Under the pieces are notes generated by a model. It saw only the letters and a list, made by a program, of their open reading frames with translations, did no database searches and had not been told where the DNA came from. A DNA stretch of 42,125 bases, taken from assembly GCA_947623725.1 (NCBI GenBank), contig CANQHI010000009.1:1-42125 (forward strand), read 5' to 3'. The stretch is from an uncultured Clostridia bacterium. GTDB lineage: Bacteria > Bacillota > Clostridia > TANB77 > CAG-508. The translations under genes and the position numbers were made by a program. The first letter of the stretch is position 1. Each line of letters starts with the position of its first letter. This document shows, one piece after another, positions 1 to 8,223 of the stretch.

Positions 1-1248
1 ATTATAGAACAGTCAATGATAGGAATACAAGAAATGGATGATTTTGCTGAAGAACCAGAAGCTAAAAATGCTTATGATAATATTTATCTATATGATGAAT
101 TAGGATATAGTATGAATTTAACATTAAATAATGAAACAACTAAAGCTCCTTATACAACCTTATATGGTGCTAATGTTTTTTCTAAACAAAATAAAACAAA
201 AAATGAATATGTAACAGAAGTTGGTATTTTTGTTCCTATAACAGAAGGTATAGAAATATATGTAAATGAAAATGGAGAAAATTTAAGTGAAGGAAAGTTA
301 GTTGCTACTTATACTGGAGCAAATGCAATTGAGCCAGGATACCATATTTTTAAATTAGCTTCACCAGTAAAAATAACTGGCGATAAGTTTGCTATAAAAG
401 TAAAATTTATACAATCAGAAGCTGCTGATGTACCTATAGAATGTAACTTATATGAGAATGGATTGTCTGATGTTTCAACTTATTGGGATAAAGTAGAAGC
501 TAACCCTAATGAAAGCTTCATATCAGTTGATAATAATGAATATTACGATTTATATAATCCTGATTTTGAAATATACAAAAACAGTAACATTTGTATTAAA
601 GCATTTACAACATTAGAAGAAAATTTACCAAAAATAGATGTAGCAGGTGTTTCTCTTAATAAAAGTAGCTTGACAATGGAAGTAGGGGATAAAACAAATT
701 TAGAAGCTACAATTAATCCTGATAATGCAACAGATAAAACAATTACATGGAAAAGCTCTGATCCAACTATTGCCAGTGTAAGTAATACAGGAATAATTAC
801 AGCTTTAAAAGAAGGAACTGTAACAATTACTGTTACTACTGCAGATGGTGATCATACTGCAGAATGTAATGTAACTGTAATACCTAAAAAGAATACAGAT
901 GATGATATTTACAAAGATGACGATGAAGATACACCAGGTGGCGATTCTGAATCTTCTGAAGGAACAGGATCTGGAGATTCAGAAACTTCTGGAGAAACAG
1001 AGTTAAGTGATTCACAAGGTGAAGAAGAAGCTCCAGCAGAACCAAGTAATGCTCAAGTTTCAAATGATGAAAAGATGCCAACAGTATTACCACAAACAGG
1101 TTTTGCTTTAAGCGAAAGTAATAATTCTTTAATGATACAAAATGAAAACTTAGTATTCTTAATTGTAATGATAGTACTTGTTATTGGAAGTTCGATTTTA
1201 ACAATAACAATGTTTGTAAAATATAAGAAAAAAAATAACATAAAATAA
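1..1248 (+). CDS. C-terminal part of a wall-anchored surface protein (lectin-like + BIG2 + LPQTG), partial
   Basis: The frame is open to the left edge, so the N-terminus is missing. About nt 58-620 encode a region with the YDNIY..YD.LGYS start that I associate with the lectin-like domain found after papain-like (C1) peptidases of Clostridia. Nt 640-885 encode a bacterial Ig-like (BIG2) domain with the typical GxTxxLxAxxxP and WxSSDxxIAxV features. A highly acidic Ser/Glu/Asp linker follows (895-1080), then LPQTG at 1087-1101, a hydrophobic segment (about 1147-1215) and a KYKKK tail. The layout is that of a sortase substrate, although the 15 residues between LPQTG and the membrane segment are more than usual. 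The peptidase domain itself is outside the window, so enzymatic activity is inferred from family architecture. The serpin-like gene directly downstream fits a protease context. Confidence 0.75.
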   Translation: MIEQSMIGIQEMDDFAEEPEAKNAYDNIYLYDELGYSMNLTLNNETTKAPYTTLYGANVFSKQNKTKNEYVTEVGIFVPITEGIEIYVNENGENLSEGKLVATYTGANAIEPGYHIFKLASPVKITGDKFAIKVKFIQSEAADVPIECNLYENGLSDVSTYWDKVEANPNESFISVDNNEYYDLYNPDFEIYKNSNICIKAFTTLEENLPKIDVAGVSLNKSSLTMEVGDKTNLEATINPDNATDKTITWKSSDPTIASVSNTGIITALKEGTVTITVTTADGDHTAECNVTVIPKKNTDDDIYKDDDEDTPGGDSESSEGTGSGDSETSGETELSDSQGEEEAPAEPSNAQVSNDEKMPTVLPQTGFALSESNNSLMIQNENLVFLIVMIVLVIGSSILTITMFVKYKKKNNIK

Positions 1249-1298
1249 AAATATTACTAGATTATCCATTTATGTTCAAAAAGAGGTGTAAATATAAA

Positions 1299-2414
1299 AT
1301 GAATTATAAAAAAATTGTAGTAATATCAATATTGGTTATTTTGATAGTAATTGGAATAAGTATAGCAATTATTAATAAAAAAGGTGGCGATGAAACAATA
1401 AGAATAGAAAAGACGAGTGGAATATCAGTTGTTCCAACAATGAATGATATAATAACAGCAGATAGTACTTGGTGCGGAACATTCCAATTAGTATGGAATG
1501 ATATGAAAAATGAAGTAGTAAAAAAAGATATTGTATTTAATCCACAATTAAAGATGGTAGAAAACTTAAATAAAGAAGATTTTAACGAATCAATGCTTTC
1601 GCAAGACTATTATTTTAAAATTTATGGGTTAAAGAGTCTAGCTTTAAAAAAACAGATAGAAGATGGAATAAAAGAAAAATTTAATCAAACAAGTGATATA
1701 TTAAATGATTTTGATTGGTCAGAAGATAGTTTAGATGATTCTAATGATTCAGATATTAGAAAATATTTCTTTTATACAATGCTATACAGAAAATTTGAAT
1801 TCTTACAGAAGTTTGATAATCTAGATAATGATAAATTTGGAAGTGAATATAAAGATGTAGAATATTTTGGTATAGATAAGAATACAAAAAACTCTGTAGG
1901 AAATCAAATTGATGTATTATATTATATTTCAAAAGATGATTTTGCAATATTGATAAATACTAAAACAAATGATGAGGTAATTTTCTGTAAAAATCCGAAA
2001 GGCGAAAATTTTAATGAAATATATAACAATATGAATAATGAATCTAATAAATATACAGGCAGTAAATCTTTTGAAGATATTGATGAATTTAAAGCTCCTA
2101 AATTGACATTTAATGAAAAAAGAGAATACACAGAATTAGAGAATAAATCATTTGAGATTGCTGATTCCGTTTATAATAAAGGAGAAATAATAAAAGCATT
2201 ACAGACAATTAAATTTTCATTAGATGAAAATGGTGGAGAAGTAAAAAGTGAAGCTGGTATAGGTATGAAGGTAACAGGATCTTTAACTCAACAAACCGAA
2301 AAAGATGAACCAAGATATTTTTATGTAGATGATACTTTCGCAATATTTTTAAAAGAAAAAGGAAAAGAAATGCCTTATTTTGCAGGAAGGATTAATAATA
2401 TAACAAAATTTTAA
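1299..2414 (+). CDS. Membrane-anchored serpin-like protein
   Basis: The protein has 371 residues when started at the ATG at 1299, which follows AAGAGGTG at 1281-1288; an upstream ATG at 1272 has no good ribosome site. Residues 5-25 are a hydrophobic signal-anchor, so the rest is outside the cell. The last 30 residues read like the serpin C-terminus, with VDDTFAIFL, then EKGKEMPYFAGRI. Residues of about 306-325 (SLDENGGEVKSEAGIG) resemble the serpin hinge before the reactive-centre loop (xxNEEGTEAAAAT in the family). The middle is weakly conserved to my eye. Serpins trap serine proteases and some also trap papain-like cysteine proteases. The gene starts 51 bp after the stop of the surface protein, so protection against that protein or against external proteases is plausible inference. 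It could also be a non-inhibitory serpin fold. Confidence 0.6.
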   Translation: MNYKKIVVISILVILIVIGISIAIINKKGGDETIRIEKTSGISVVPTMNDIITADSTWCGTFQLVWNDMKNEVVKKDIVFNPQLKMVENLNKEDFNESMLSQDYYFKIYGLKSLALKKQIEDGIKEKFNQTSDILNDFDWSEDSLDDSNDSDIRKYFFYTMLYRKFEFLQKFDNLDNDKFGSEYKDVEYFGIDKNTKNSVGNQIDVLYYISKDDFAILINTKTNDEVIFCKNPKGENFNEIYNNMNNESNKYTGSKSFEDIDEFKAPKLTFNEKREYTELENKSFEIADSVYNKGEIIKALQTIKFSLDENGGEVKSEAGIGMKVTGSLTQQTEKDEPRYFYVDDTFAIFLKEKGKEMPYFAGRINNITKF

Positions 2415-2454
2415 ATTATTATTAATAATAAATTTATTGATAGGAGGTTATTGT

Positions 2455-2703
2455 ATGAAAAAGAAAATAATAATCATAATTGTAATTATAATTTTAGTTT
2501 TACTAATCTTATTAATACCAAGACCAATTCGCTTAAAAGATGGAGGAACTGTTGTATATAAAGCATTATTATATAAAGTATCAATAGTCCATAGCTTAAA
2601 TCCTAGCTCACTTACTGGATATGAAGATGGTGTTATAATTGAAATATTAGGATTTAAAATATATGAAAACATTGATAAACATATGGATTATTTAGACTCA
2701 TAA
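2455..2703 (+). CDS. Small single-pass membrane protein
   Basis: This is an 82-residue protein starting at the ATG at 2455 behind an excellent TAGGAGG (2441-2447). The more upstream ATG at 2437 would place that ribosome site inside the gene. Residues 2-23 are a run of Ile/Val/Leu after MKKK, giving one membrane segment. The soluble part has the sequence RLKDGGTVVYKALLYKV, a pattern I have seen in small uncharacterised clostridial proteins, and ends in a GFKIYEN block. The function is unknown. It lies 40 bp after the serpin-like gene and is likely co-transcribed with it. Confidence 0.75.
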   Translation: MKKKIIIIIVIIILVLLILLIPRPIRLKDGGTVVYKALLYKVSIVHSLNPSSLTGYEDGVIIEILGFKIYENIDKHMDYLDS

Positions 2704-2778
2704 ATTATATAAATTTAATTTAATACCTTCGCCCTGACAATTAATATATATCGTAATAATTAAATGAAAGAGGAAAAA

Positions 2779-3957
2779 ATGGAAGAAAATTCAGTAACAA
2801 ATGTTGAAACATTCAAATCTAAAAAAACGGTAGAAAATAAAAAATCTAATAAACAATTTGCTATCTTATCTGCAATAGGAATTGTCATGGTAGTATCAGC
2901 ACATGTAGGAAGTAAATTAAATTTTTTTGTAGAAGTATTTCCTTATAATTCATTTTTTATGCCATTATTTGTTTTTATCTCAGGATATTTCTTTAAGGAT
3001 AAATCTACAGAAAATATTTGGCTATATATCAAAAAGAAATGCAAAAGTTTGCTTTTATATTATTTTATATGGAATATATTATATGGACTTATAGAATGGG
3101 GAATTTATTACTCTGGAATAATAGAAGGAACACCTGAACCAGCAGCGTTTAGTATATATACTATATTTAGAAGACCATTTATTGATGGTCAGCAATGGGG
3201 ATTATTTACTCCAACTTGGTTTATTCCAATGCTGTTTACTGTGGAAATTACTTTTTTAATTATTAGAAAAATACAAATAAAAATAGGTCATAATGTAGAA
3301 TATATTTTTTTAATTATATTTATATTTTTAAATATAATTTCAGTATATATATCTAAAAGCTTTAAAGTTAATCATAATTTTTATCCATTTTTAAAAATAG
3401 GATTTTTTATATTGTTTTTTCAACTTGGAAAATTATATAAAGATAAATTTGAAAAAATAGAAAATAAAATACCAACAATTATTGTAATATTAACTACATT
3501 TTTTATAAATTTAATAATGATAAAATTATATAAAAACATCAGCTTTAGCTCTTTATATAATATGGGTAACTTTGCAAATAGACCAAGTTTTTTACCAGTA
3601 ATAGTTGCAGTTACTGGAATATGGTTTTGGCTTAGAATATCAAAAATACTTGTTCCTGCAATAGGAGAAAATAAGATAGTAAATAATATAAGTAACCATA
3701 CAAAAGAAATAATGACACATCATATTTTAGGTATATACTTATGTCATTTTGTATTATATCTTTTCAGAAATATATTAAATTTGCAAGGATTTCAAACGAT
3801 AGATTTTGCAAGATCATATGGCTGGTATAGATATTATGCTGATACAAGTCAAATTGGAATAGTTTATATAATAATAGGAATTTTCTTTCCATTATTGCTA
3901 GTAAAAATAAAAGAGATTATTAAAGTTAATATAAAAAAAATTAAAACAAATGGCTAG
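2779..3957 (+). CDS. Acyltransferase 3 family membrane protein
   Basis: The protein has 392 residues if started at 2779, where AAAGAGGA (2767-2774) is well placed; a start at 2764 is also possible. After a Lys-rich cytoplasmic N-terminus of about 30 residues there are roughly ten hydrophobic segments. The first contains AIGIVMVVSAHVG, matching the 'RxxAxxxVxxxH' histidine region of Acyl_transf_3 proteins, followed by the FFMPLFVFISGYFF stretch typical of the family. Members O-acylate sugars of the cell wall or surface polymers using cytoplasmic acyl donors. The substrate cannot be told. A short gap after the small membrane protein (75 bp) suggests the same transcription unit. Confidence 0.8.
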   Translation: MEENSVTNVETFKSKKTVENKKSNKQFAILSAIGIVMVVSAHVGSKLNFFVEVFPYNSFFMPLFVFISGYFFKDKSTENIWLYIKKKCKSLLLYYFIWNILYGLIEWGIYYSGIIEGTPEPAAFSIYTIFRRPFIDGQQWGLFTPTWFIPMLFTVEITFLIIRKIQIKIGHNVEYIFLIIFIFLNIISVYISKSFKVNHNFYPFLKIGFFILFFQLGKLYKDKFEKIENKIPTIIVILTTFFINLIMIKLYKNISFSSLYNMGNFANRPSFLPVIVAVTGIWFWLRISKILVPAIGENKIVNNISNHTKEIMTHHILGIYLCHFVLYLFRNILNLQGFQTIDFARSYGWYRYYADTSQIGIVYIIIGIFFPLLLVKIKEIIKVNIKKIKTNG

Positions 3958-4552
3958 AGTAGGAGAGAGGCAGTATAAAATAATAAAAATATAATTTAAC
4001 ATTAATATTTTGAAAATTAAAAATTTTTTATTGTTACGAACATTAAATTTAAAACCGAACATTTGTTGTAATTGAAATTTTTATAAATTTAAATATAATT
4101 TTTTATAGATATTCAATAAAATTTTAAAATAAATTTCTAATTATAACATCATAAAAGAATTTCAATTTATAAAGCTTCAAAATCAATTTTAAGACATTTT
4201 TATATTTAACTAATAAAGTTAATCATTTGAAATTTAATTTGAATATTTAAAAATTATTATCTATATAATGTAAAACAGTTTAAATATTGTAAAATCAGCG
4301 GATTTTAAAAAACACTGAAAAAAGGCCAAAAAAGCGACGCACGAGAATCGATTTTAAGGCGTTTTTATAAAAAAGACATATAGTTTGTTGTCTAAATATA
4401 TAGATGCAATTAGCTAAAAGTGGCTAATTGCAAGATATAGCAGTAATTTATAAATATATAGTTTTATTCTTATCTCCATTTACGCGAAACTATAATTTCA
4501 CGCAACTTTATATTTTTAGAAATACCTAACTATTACCTATCCCCTTATACTC
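3958..4552. other. Gene-free AT-rich gap
   Basis: I see no convincing gene on either strand across about 600 bp; stops are frequent and no ribosome site precedes a long frame. It holds an imperfect direct repeat of about 28 bp: CAATTTTAAGACATTTTTATA-like sequence near 4174-4204 and a GC-richer version near 4341-4368. There is also one perfect hairpin (4406-4431). A short GC-rich patch at 4320-4365 (GGCCAAAAAAGCGACGCACG) stands out from the background. It could be a decayed gene or mobile element. Confidence 0.5.
4406..4431. repeat. Perfect 9-bp inverted repeat
   Basis: GCAATTAGC and GCTAATTGC form a perfect 9-bp stem around an 8-nt loop. No T-run follows on either strand, so it is not an ordinary terminator. 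It could be an operator or an RNA structure. No function can be assigned. Confidence 0.5.
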
Positions 4553-4593
4553 TAAACAAAATAGACCACAACAATTTTTTGTTATGGTCTATT
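4553..4593 (-). terminator. Rho-independent terminator after rho
   Basis: AATAGACCA (4560-4568) pairs perfectly with TGGTCTATT (4585-4593), and inner CAACAA/TTGTT pairs extend the stem. Read on the minus strand the hairpin is followed by TTTTGTTT. It starts about 15 bp beyond the rho stop codon and very probably ends that transcript. Confidence 0.8.
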
Positions 4594-4607
4594 AGATAAT
4601 TATTTTT

Positions 4608-5978
4608 TTAAAATTTATAATCTTTTAATCTTTTACCTAAAATGTCAATTAAATCTTTATTATTTTTAGTCATCATCATTTGTTTTATAACTTCTTCAGT
4701 AATTTCAGATTGACTCCTTGAAGTCATTGCTTTTCTTAAATTATATATAGTTTCAAGCTCATCTTTTGAAAGTAATAAATCCTCTCTTCTTGTTCCAGAT
4801 TTATTTATATCAATAGCTGGGAAAATTCTCTTTTCTGATAAAGTTCTATCAAGTACTACTTCCATATTACCTGTACCTTTAAATTCTTCGAAAATCACAT
4901 CATCCATTCTACTTCCTGTATCAACTAAAGCTGTAGCAAGTATTGTAAGGCTTCCACCATTTTCAATATTTCTTGCTGCTCCAAAGAATTTTTTAGGTTT
5001 ATGTAATGCTGCTGGATCTAAACCACCTGATAATGTTCTTCCTGAAGCAGGAATAGTTAAGTTATAAGCTCTTGCAAGTCTTGTAATACTATCTAATAAA
5101 ATTACAACATCTCTATTATGTTCAATTAATCTTTTGGCTCTTTCTAGAACCATTTCAGCTACTTTTACATGATGTTCTGGAAGTTCATCAAATGTAGAGT
5201 AGATAACTTCTCCATTTATTGATCTTCTCATATCTGTTACTTCTTCTGGTCTTTCATCTATCAATAATACTATTAAATCAATTTCAGGATTATTAGTTGA
5301 AATACTATTTGCAATCTTTTTTAAAAGTGTAGTCTTTCCAACTTTAGGTTGTGCAACTATCATTCCCCTCTGCCCTTTTCCAACTGGACAAACTAAATCA
5401 ATAATTCTCATCGCATATTCGTTTGATGTTGTTTCCATTTTCAATCTTTCTGTAGGGTAGATAGGAATTAAATCATCAAATTTCTTTCTTCTATAAGCTT
5501 TCTCAGGTGCTTCACCATTTACTTCTCCAACGAAGATTAATGCTGGAAATTTTTCTCCTTCTTTTGGATTCCTTGCAACTCCTTTTATTTTATCTCCATT
5601 GTCAAGTTTAAATCTTCTTATTTGTACTGGTGAAATATATATGTCTTTTGGTGTTGATAGATAATTATCTCCTCTTAAAAATCCATACCCATCAGGTAAT
5701 ATCTCTAATATTCCTTCTGCAATTCTGTCATTAGATGTTAAAGTATAGCCCTCTTCCATTCTTGTTTCTTCAATAGCTTTATCTGAGTCAATTTCTTCTA
5801 ATTTTTCACTATCTGTTTTAATGTCTTCTTTGTTATTTGCATTAATTTCAGTTTCGTTGCTTGATTCTTTGTTTAAAATTTCATATAATTCATTTCTTTT
5901 TAATTTTGAGACATTTTTTATTCCTTTTTCTTTAGCTAGTTGTCTCAATTCAACTAAAGTATATTCATCATAATTCAT
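4608..5978 (-). CDS. rho: Transcription termination factor Rho
   Basis: Rho is the hexameric ATP-driven RNA helicase that ends transcription. The 456 residues show a Rho_N domain (1-35, with the [14 protein letters not shown] start), an acidic low-complexity insert (about 36-80), then a cold-shock-like RNA-binding domain beginning [13 protein letters not shown] (about 90-155). Walker A is [10 protein letters not shown] near 211-220, followed by the [13 protein letters not shown] block, Walker [17 protein letters not shown] and the [16 protein letters not shown] region. Length and order match the family. The start follows AAAGGGAAAA at normal spacing. It is transcribed alone, with a clear terminator just behind it. 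Confidence 0.97.
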   Translation of the reverse strand: MNYDEYTLVELRQLAKEKGIKNVSKLKRNELYEILNKESSNETEINANNKEDIKTDSEKLEEIDSDKAIEETRMEEGYTLTSNDRIAEGILEILPDGYGFLRGDNYLSTPKDIYISPVQIRRFKLDNGDKIKGVARNPKEGEKFPALIFVGEVNGEAPEKAYRRKKFDDLIPIYPTERLKMETTSNEYAMRIIDLVCPVGKGQRGMIVAQPKVGKTTLLKKIANSISTNNPEIDLIVLLIDERPEEVTDMRRSINGEVIYSTFDELPEHHVKVAEMVLERAKRLIEHNRDVVILLDSITRLARAYNLTIPASGRTLSGGLDPAALHKPKKFFGAARNIENGGSLTILATALVDTGSRMDDVIFEEFKGTGNMEVVLDRTLSEKRIFPAIDINKSGTRREDLLLSKDELETIYNLRKAMTSRSQSEITEEVIKQMMMTKNNKDLIDILGKRLKDYKF

Positions 5979-6169
5979 AAATTTTCCCTTTCATTTTCTA
6001 TATTTTGGAATATTATAAAGAATTGTTAATATTGTATTAAGTGTGTTTATTTTACTAAAAAACAAATATTATATTGATATAAATATGTCAGAACATTATA
6101 ATATTTAATCATAATTTATTTTAACAAAATAAAAATAACTTGTCAATATTTTTGGCAGATTATAGAAAA

Positions 6170-6207
6170 AAGTAAAAAAATAGTATAAATAAATTTACAC
6201 TATTTTT
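6170..6207 (-). terminator. Terminator of the yabP-yabQ-divIC operon
   Basis: Sequence 6176-6190 and 6193-6207 form a nearly perfect 15-bp stem with a 2-nt loop (one mismatch). On the minus strand it is followed by a run of T residues (6171-6180 on the plus strand is AGTAAAAAAA). The hairpin overlaps the last codons of divIC. Confidence 0.7.
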
Positions 6208-6466
6208 CAATATCTATATAAACTCTTTCATTTGGTAAATACATATCTAATTTATCTCTAGCTATTTCTTCTATATATTCGATAGAATTCAAACTTTGTA
6301 AAGTTTCATTTAATTCTTTTTGCTCTATAGTGGCTTGTTCAATTTGATTTTTATATTCTTGACCTTCTTTTGCATATGCATTAAGTAGTTTTTGTTGTGA
6401 AATAAATGTATATCCAGCATAAATAACTAAGGCCAATACTATAATGCGCTTTAGTATACTTTTCAT
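6200..6466 (-). CDS. divIC: Septum formation protein, FtsB/DivIC family
   Basis: This is an 88-residue bitopic protein: a short cytoplasmic start, one membrane helix (about 5-23), then a coiled coil (about 28-62) rich in Glu, Gln and Leu, and the characteristic IEEIARDKLDMYLPNERVY end. DivIC works with FtsL and DivIB in the divisome. The gene order yabP-yabQ-divIC is the same as in Bacillus and most spore-forming clostridia, which supports the name. The start has TAGGAGAAAAA before the ATG. Confidence 0.9.
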   Translation of the reverse strand: MKSILKRIIVLALVIYAGYTFISQQKLLNAYAKEGQEYKNQIEQATIEQKELNETLQSLNSIEYIEEIARDKLDMYLPNERVYIDIEK

Positions 6467-6558
6467 TTTTTCTCCTAAAATAATAAAATAAGTAAAATAT
6501 TACCTATTTTATTTTTCTACAAAAAATTAAAAAATCCTTCTTTTTATGATATTTTATA

Positions 6559-7017
6559 TTAAAATTCATTCTTTTTATTTCTTTTAAATTGTTTAAAAAA
6601 ATTTATATTCAATTTCACTTTATTTTCTATAAAATGAAATACTGGTTTAAATATTTTTAATAAAAAATTATAAATATTTTTTAATATATTTAGAATTTTT
6701 AGAATAATCTTTTTAACATAAGTCATAATTTTTACATTTATTTTTATAAAATATTTACTTACAGATAACATATAAATTACAAATCCTATAAATAGCCCAA
6801 TAAATATATAACTTCTGAGTTCTCCATAACTTATAGTAAATATTTCCCATATCAAAAATAATCCCACAATTATCCAAAAAATAGTATCTTCTATATATGT
6901 AATTAAGTTTGATGTTTTCATTGATTTTCTAAGTACTCTAAACATGTCAAAAAAGATGCCTATAACCATTCCAGAAGCTATATAAATAAGAAAAATATAC
7001 AATTGATTATTTGTCAT
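6559..7017 (-). CDS. yabQ: Spore cortex biosynthesis protein YabQ
   Basis: The 152-residue protein has membrane segments at about 7-27, 40-65 and 70-90, followed by a Lys- and Asn-rich tail. The start YIFLIYIASGMVIGIFFDMFRVLRK is the YabQ signature region (the G.(L/I)FD.(F/Y)R motif). YabQ sits in the mother-cell membrane around the forespore and is needed for cortex formation in Bacillus. It begins 8 bp after yabP with TAGGAG, so the two are translated from one message. Confidence 0.9.
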   Translation of the reverse strand: MTNNQLYIFLIYIASGMVIGIFFDMFRVLRKSMKTSNLITYIEDTIFWIIVGLFLIWEIFTISYGELRSYIFIGLFIGFVIYMLSVSKYFIKINVKIMTYVKKIILKILNILKNIYNFLLKIFKPVFHFIENKVKLNINFFKQFKRNKKNEF

Positions 7018-7025
7018 AGATGCTC

Positions 7026-7328
7026 CTATTTAAAAATCTTTCCAAGTAAACTTCCTGATGTTTTCTTATCTTGTTTTTCACTATAACTTAAATTATTAAT
7101 TTCTCCCTCAATTACAACTTCAGTTGTATCAATACTTAGTTTATTAATTCTTAAATCTTCACCTTTTATTGTAAGCATTCCTAAGTCTGTTTCCAAAATT
7201 ACAATTTGATCATCAAAACTTAAAACGTCTAAAACTCCAGAAATAGATAGCTTTCTCCTGTTTTCTAGAATAATATTTTGTATAGTATCATTTTTTATTT
7301 GATTTTTAGAATATTCTTCAGATATCAT
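7026..7328 (-). CDS. yabP: Sporulation protein YabP
   Basis: The 100-residue soluble protein contains ENRRKLSISGVLDVLSFD and LGMLTIKGEDLRINKLSID, which are the two conserved blocks of the YabP/YqfC family. The last 20 residues (KKTSGSLLGKIFK) are a typical basic end. YabP is made in the mother cell under sigma-E. A good sigma-E-like promoter lies upstream (7361-7390). The ribosome site is AGGAGGTT, 4 bp before the ATG. Confidence 0.92.
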   Translation of the reverse strand: MISEEYSKNQIKNDTIQNIILENRRKLSISGVLDVLSFDDQIVILETDLGMLTIKGEDLRINKLSIDTTEVVIEGEINNLSYSEKQDKKTSGSLLGKIFK

Positions 7329-7360
7329 ATAACCTCCTATTTGTCCACTTTTCTCTATTA

Positions 7361-7390
7361 ATTATATTCTGTCCCTTATACAAATATGAC
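7361..7390 (-). promoter_or_regulatory. Sigma-E-like promoter of yabP operon
   Basis: On the minus strand GTCATATT (7383-7390) matches the sigma-E -35 pattern GKMATATT at every position. After 14 bp follows AATATAAT (7361-7368), close to the -10 pattern CATAYAMT. It is 33 bp upstream of the yabP start. The placement before a mother-cell sporulation operon supports it. Confidence 0.65.
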
Positions 7391-7411
7391 TTAGTAGATT
7401 AAATTTACGGC

Positions 7412-7452
7412 AAAAAAATAATTAACTACATATTTGTAATTAATTATTTTTT
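7412..7452. terminator. Bidirectional terminator hairpin
   Basis: AAAAAATAATTAAcTAC and GTAaTTAATTATTTTTT form a long AT stem with T-runs on both strands. It lies behind the membrane protein gene at 7488-8201, reading minus, and before the yabP promoter. It probably separates the acetate operon from the yabP operon. Confidence 0.65.
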
Positions 7453-7487
7453 CTCTATAAATTTAAAAATTATAATGCTATATTTAT

Positions 7488-8201
7488 TTAAATATCATTT
7501 AAAGAATTTAGCTGTATATTTCCATTCTTATACATAATTCCTAAGATTAATGAAACAACAAATAAAACAATAATGCTTACAATAATAATAGTTAAAATAA
7601 CAATTTTATTATTTTTCTTTTTATTCTCTATTTCCTCTTCCTCATCTTTTATTTTTTCAGTTTCTATATTAGAAAATAATTTCTTAATACTTTTCTTATC
7701 TGCCATTACGATAGGTAATGATATGATTTCTGGTTTTTCATTTACAATATAAATTATATTTAATAAATATGCATAAACAGGAATCCAGAAAAAGTTAGTT
7801 TTATCTCTAGATAAATAAATATTCGCTAAATCATTTGTATCTATAGTTGTAGTTTGAAAATTCATTTTAAGTGTTAGTTTATTTTCATCTAATTTTAAAT
7901 TATATGTACTAGAATATATCATAAATAAAAGAATTAGAAAGATAAATCCAATAGAATATAAAATAGCTATAGGATTATTCTTAAAAGCATATATAAATAT
8001 AGCTAATAAGATTACTAAAGATATTATTATAACCATTTTATAATTATTTAATAGATTTTTAATATTAGATTTAACTTCGGTTTTTCCCTGCACATTAGTC
8101 AATTGACTATACATATTATGATTGCATTTTTTATATATTTCTTTCCAATTATTAGGATTTATCTTTTTTTTCATATTATTTTGATTTATATTTTTCTTCA
8201 T
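7488..8201 (-). CDS. Hypothetical membrane protein with PH-like middle part
   Basis: The gene has 237 residues if started at the ATG at 8201 (GAGAG just before); a longer form from 8261 would overlap ackA by 38 bp. Two adjacent membrane helices (about 55-72 and 76-95) are followed by a beta-rich stretch (YNLKLDENKLTLKMNF, then ANIYLSRDK and PIVMADKKSIKKLF), reminiscent of bacterial PH domains. A Glu/Lys-rich coiled segment and a third helix near the C-terminus follow. I do not recognise a named family. It follows ackA by 22 bp and may be co-transcribed with the acetate genes. Confidence 0.7.
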   Translation of the reverse strand: MKKNINQNNMKKKINPNNWKEIYKKCNHNMYSQLTNVQGKTEVKSNIKNLLNNYKMVIIISLVILLAIFIYAFKNNPIAILYSIGFIFLILLFMIYSSTYNLKLDENKLTLKMNFQTTTIDTNDLANIYLSRDKTNFFWIPVYAYLLNIIYIVNEKPEIISLPIVMADKKSIKKLFSNIETEKIKDEEEEIENKKKNNKIVILTIIIVSIIVLFVVSLILGIMYKNGNIQLNSLNDI

Positions 8202-8223
8202 AATATTACTCTCACTATTTAAT

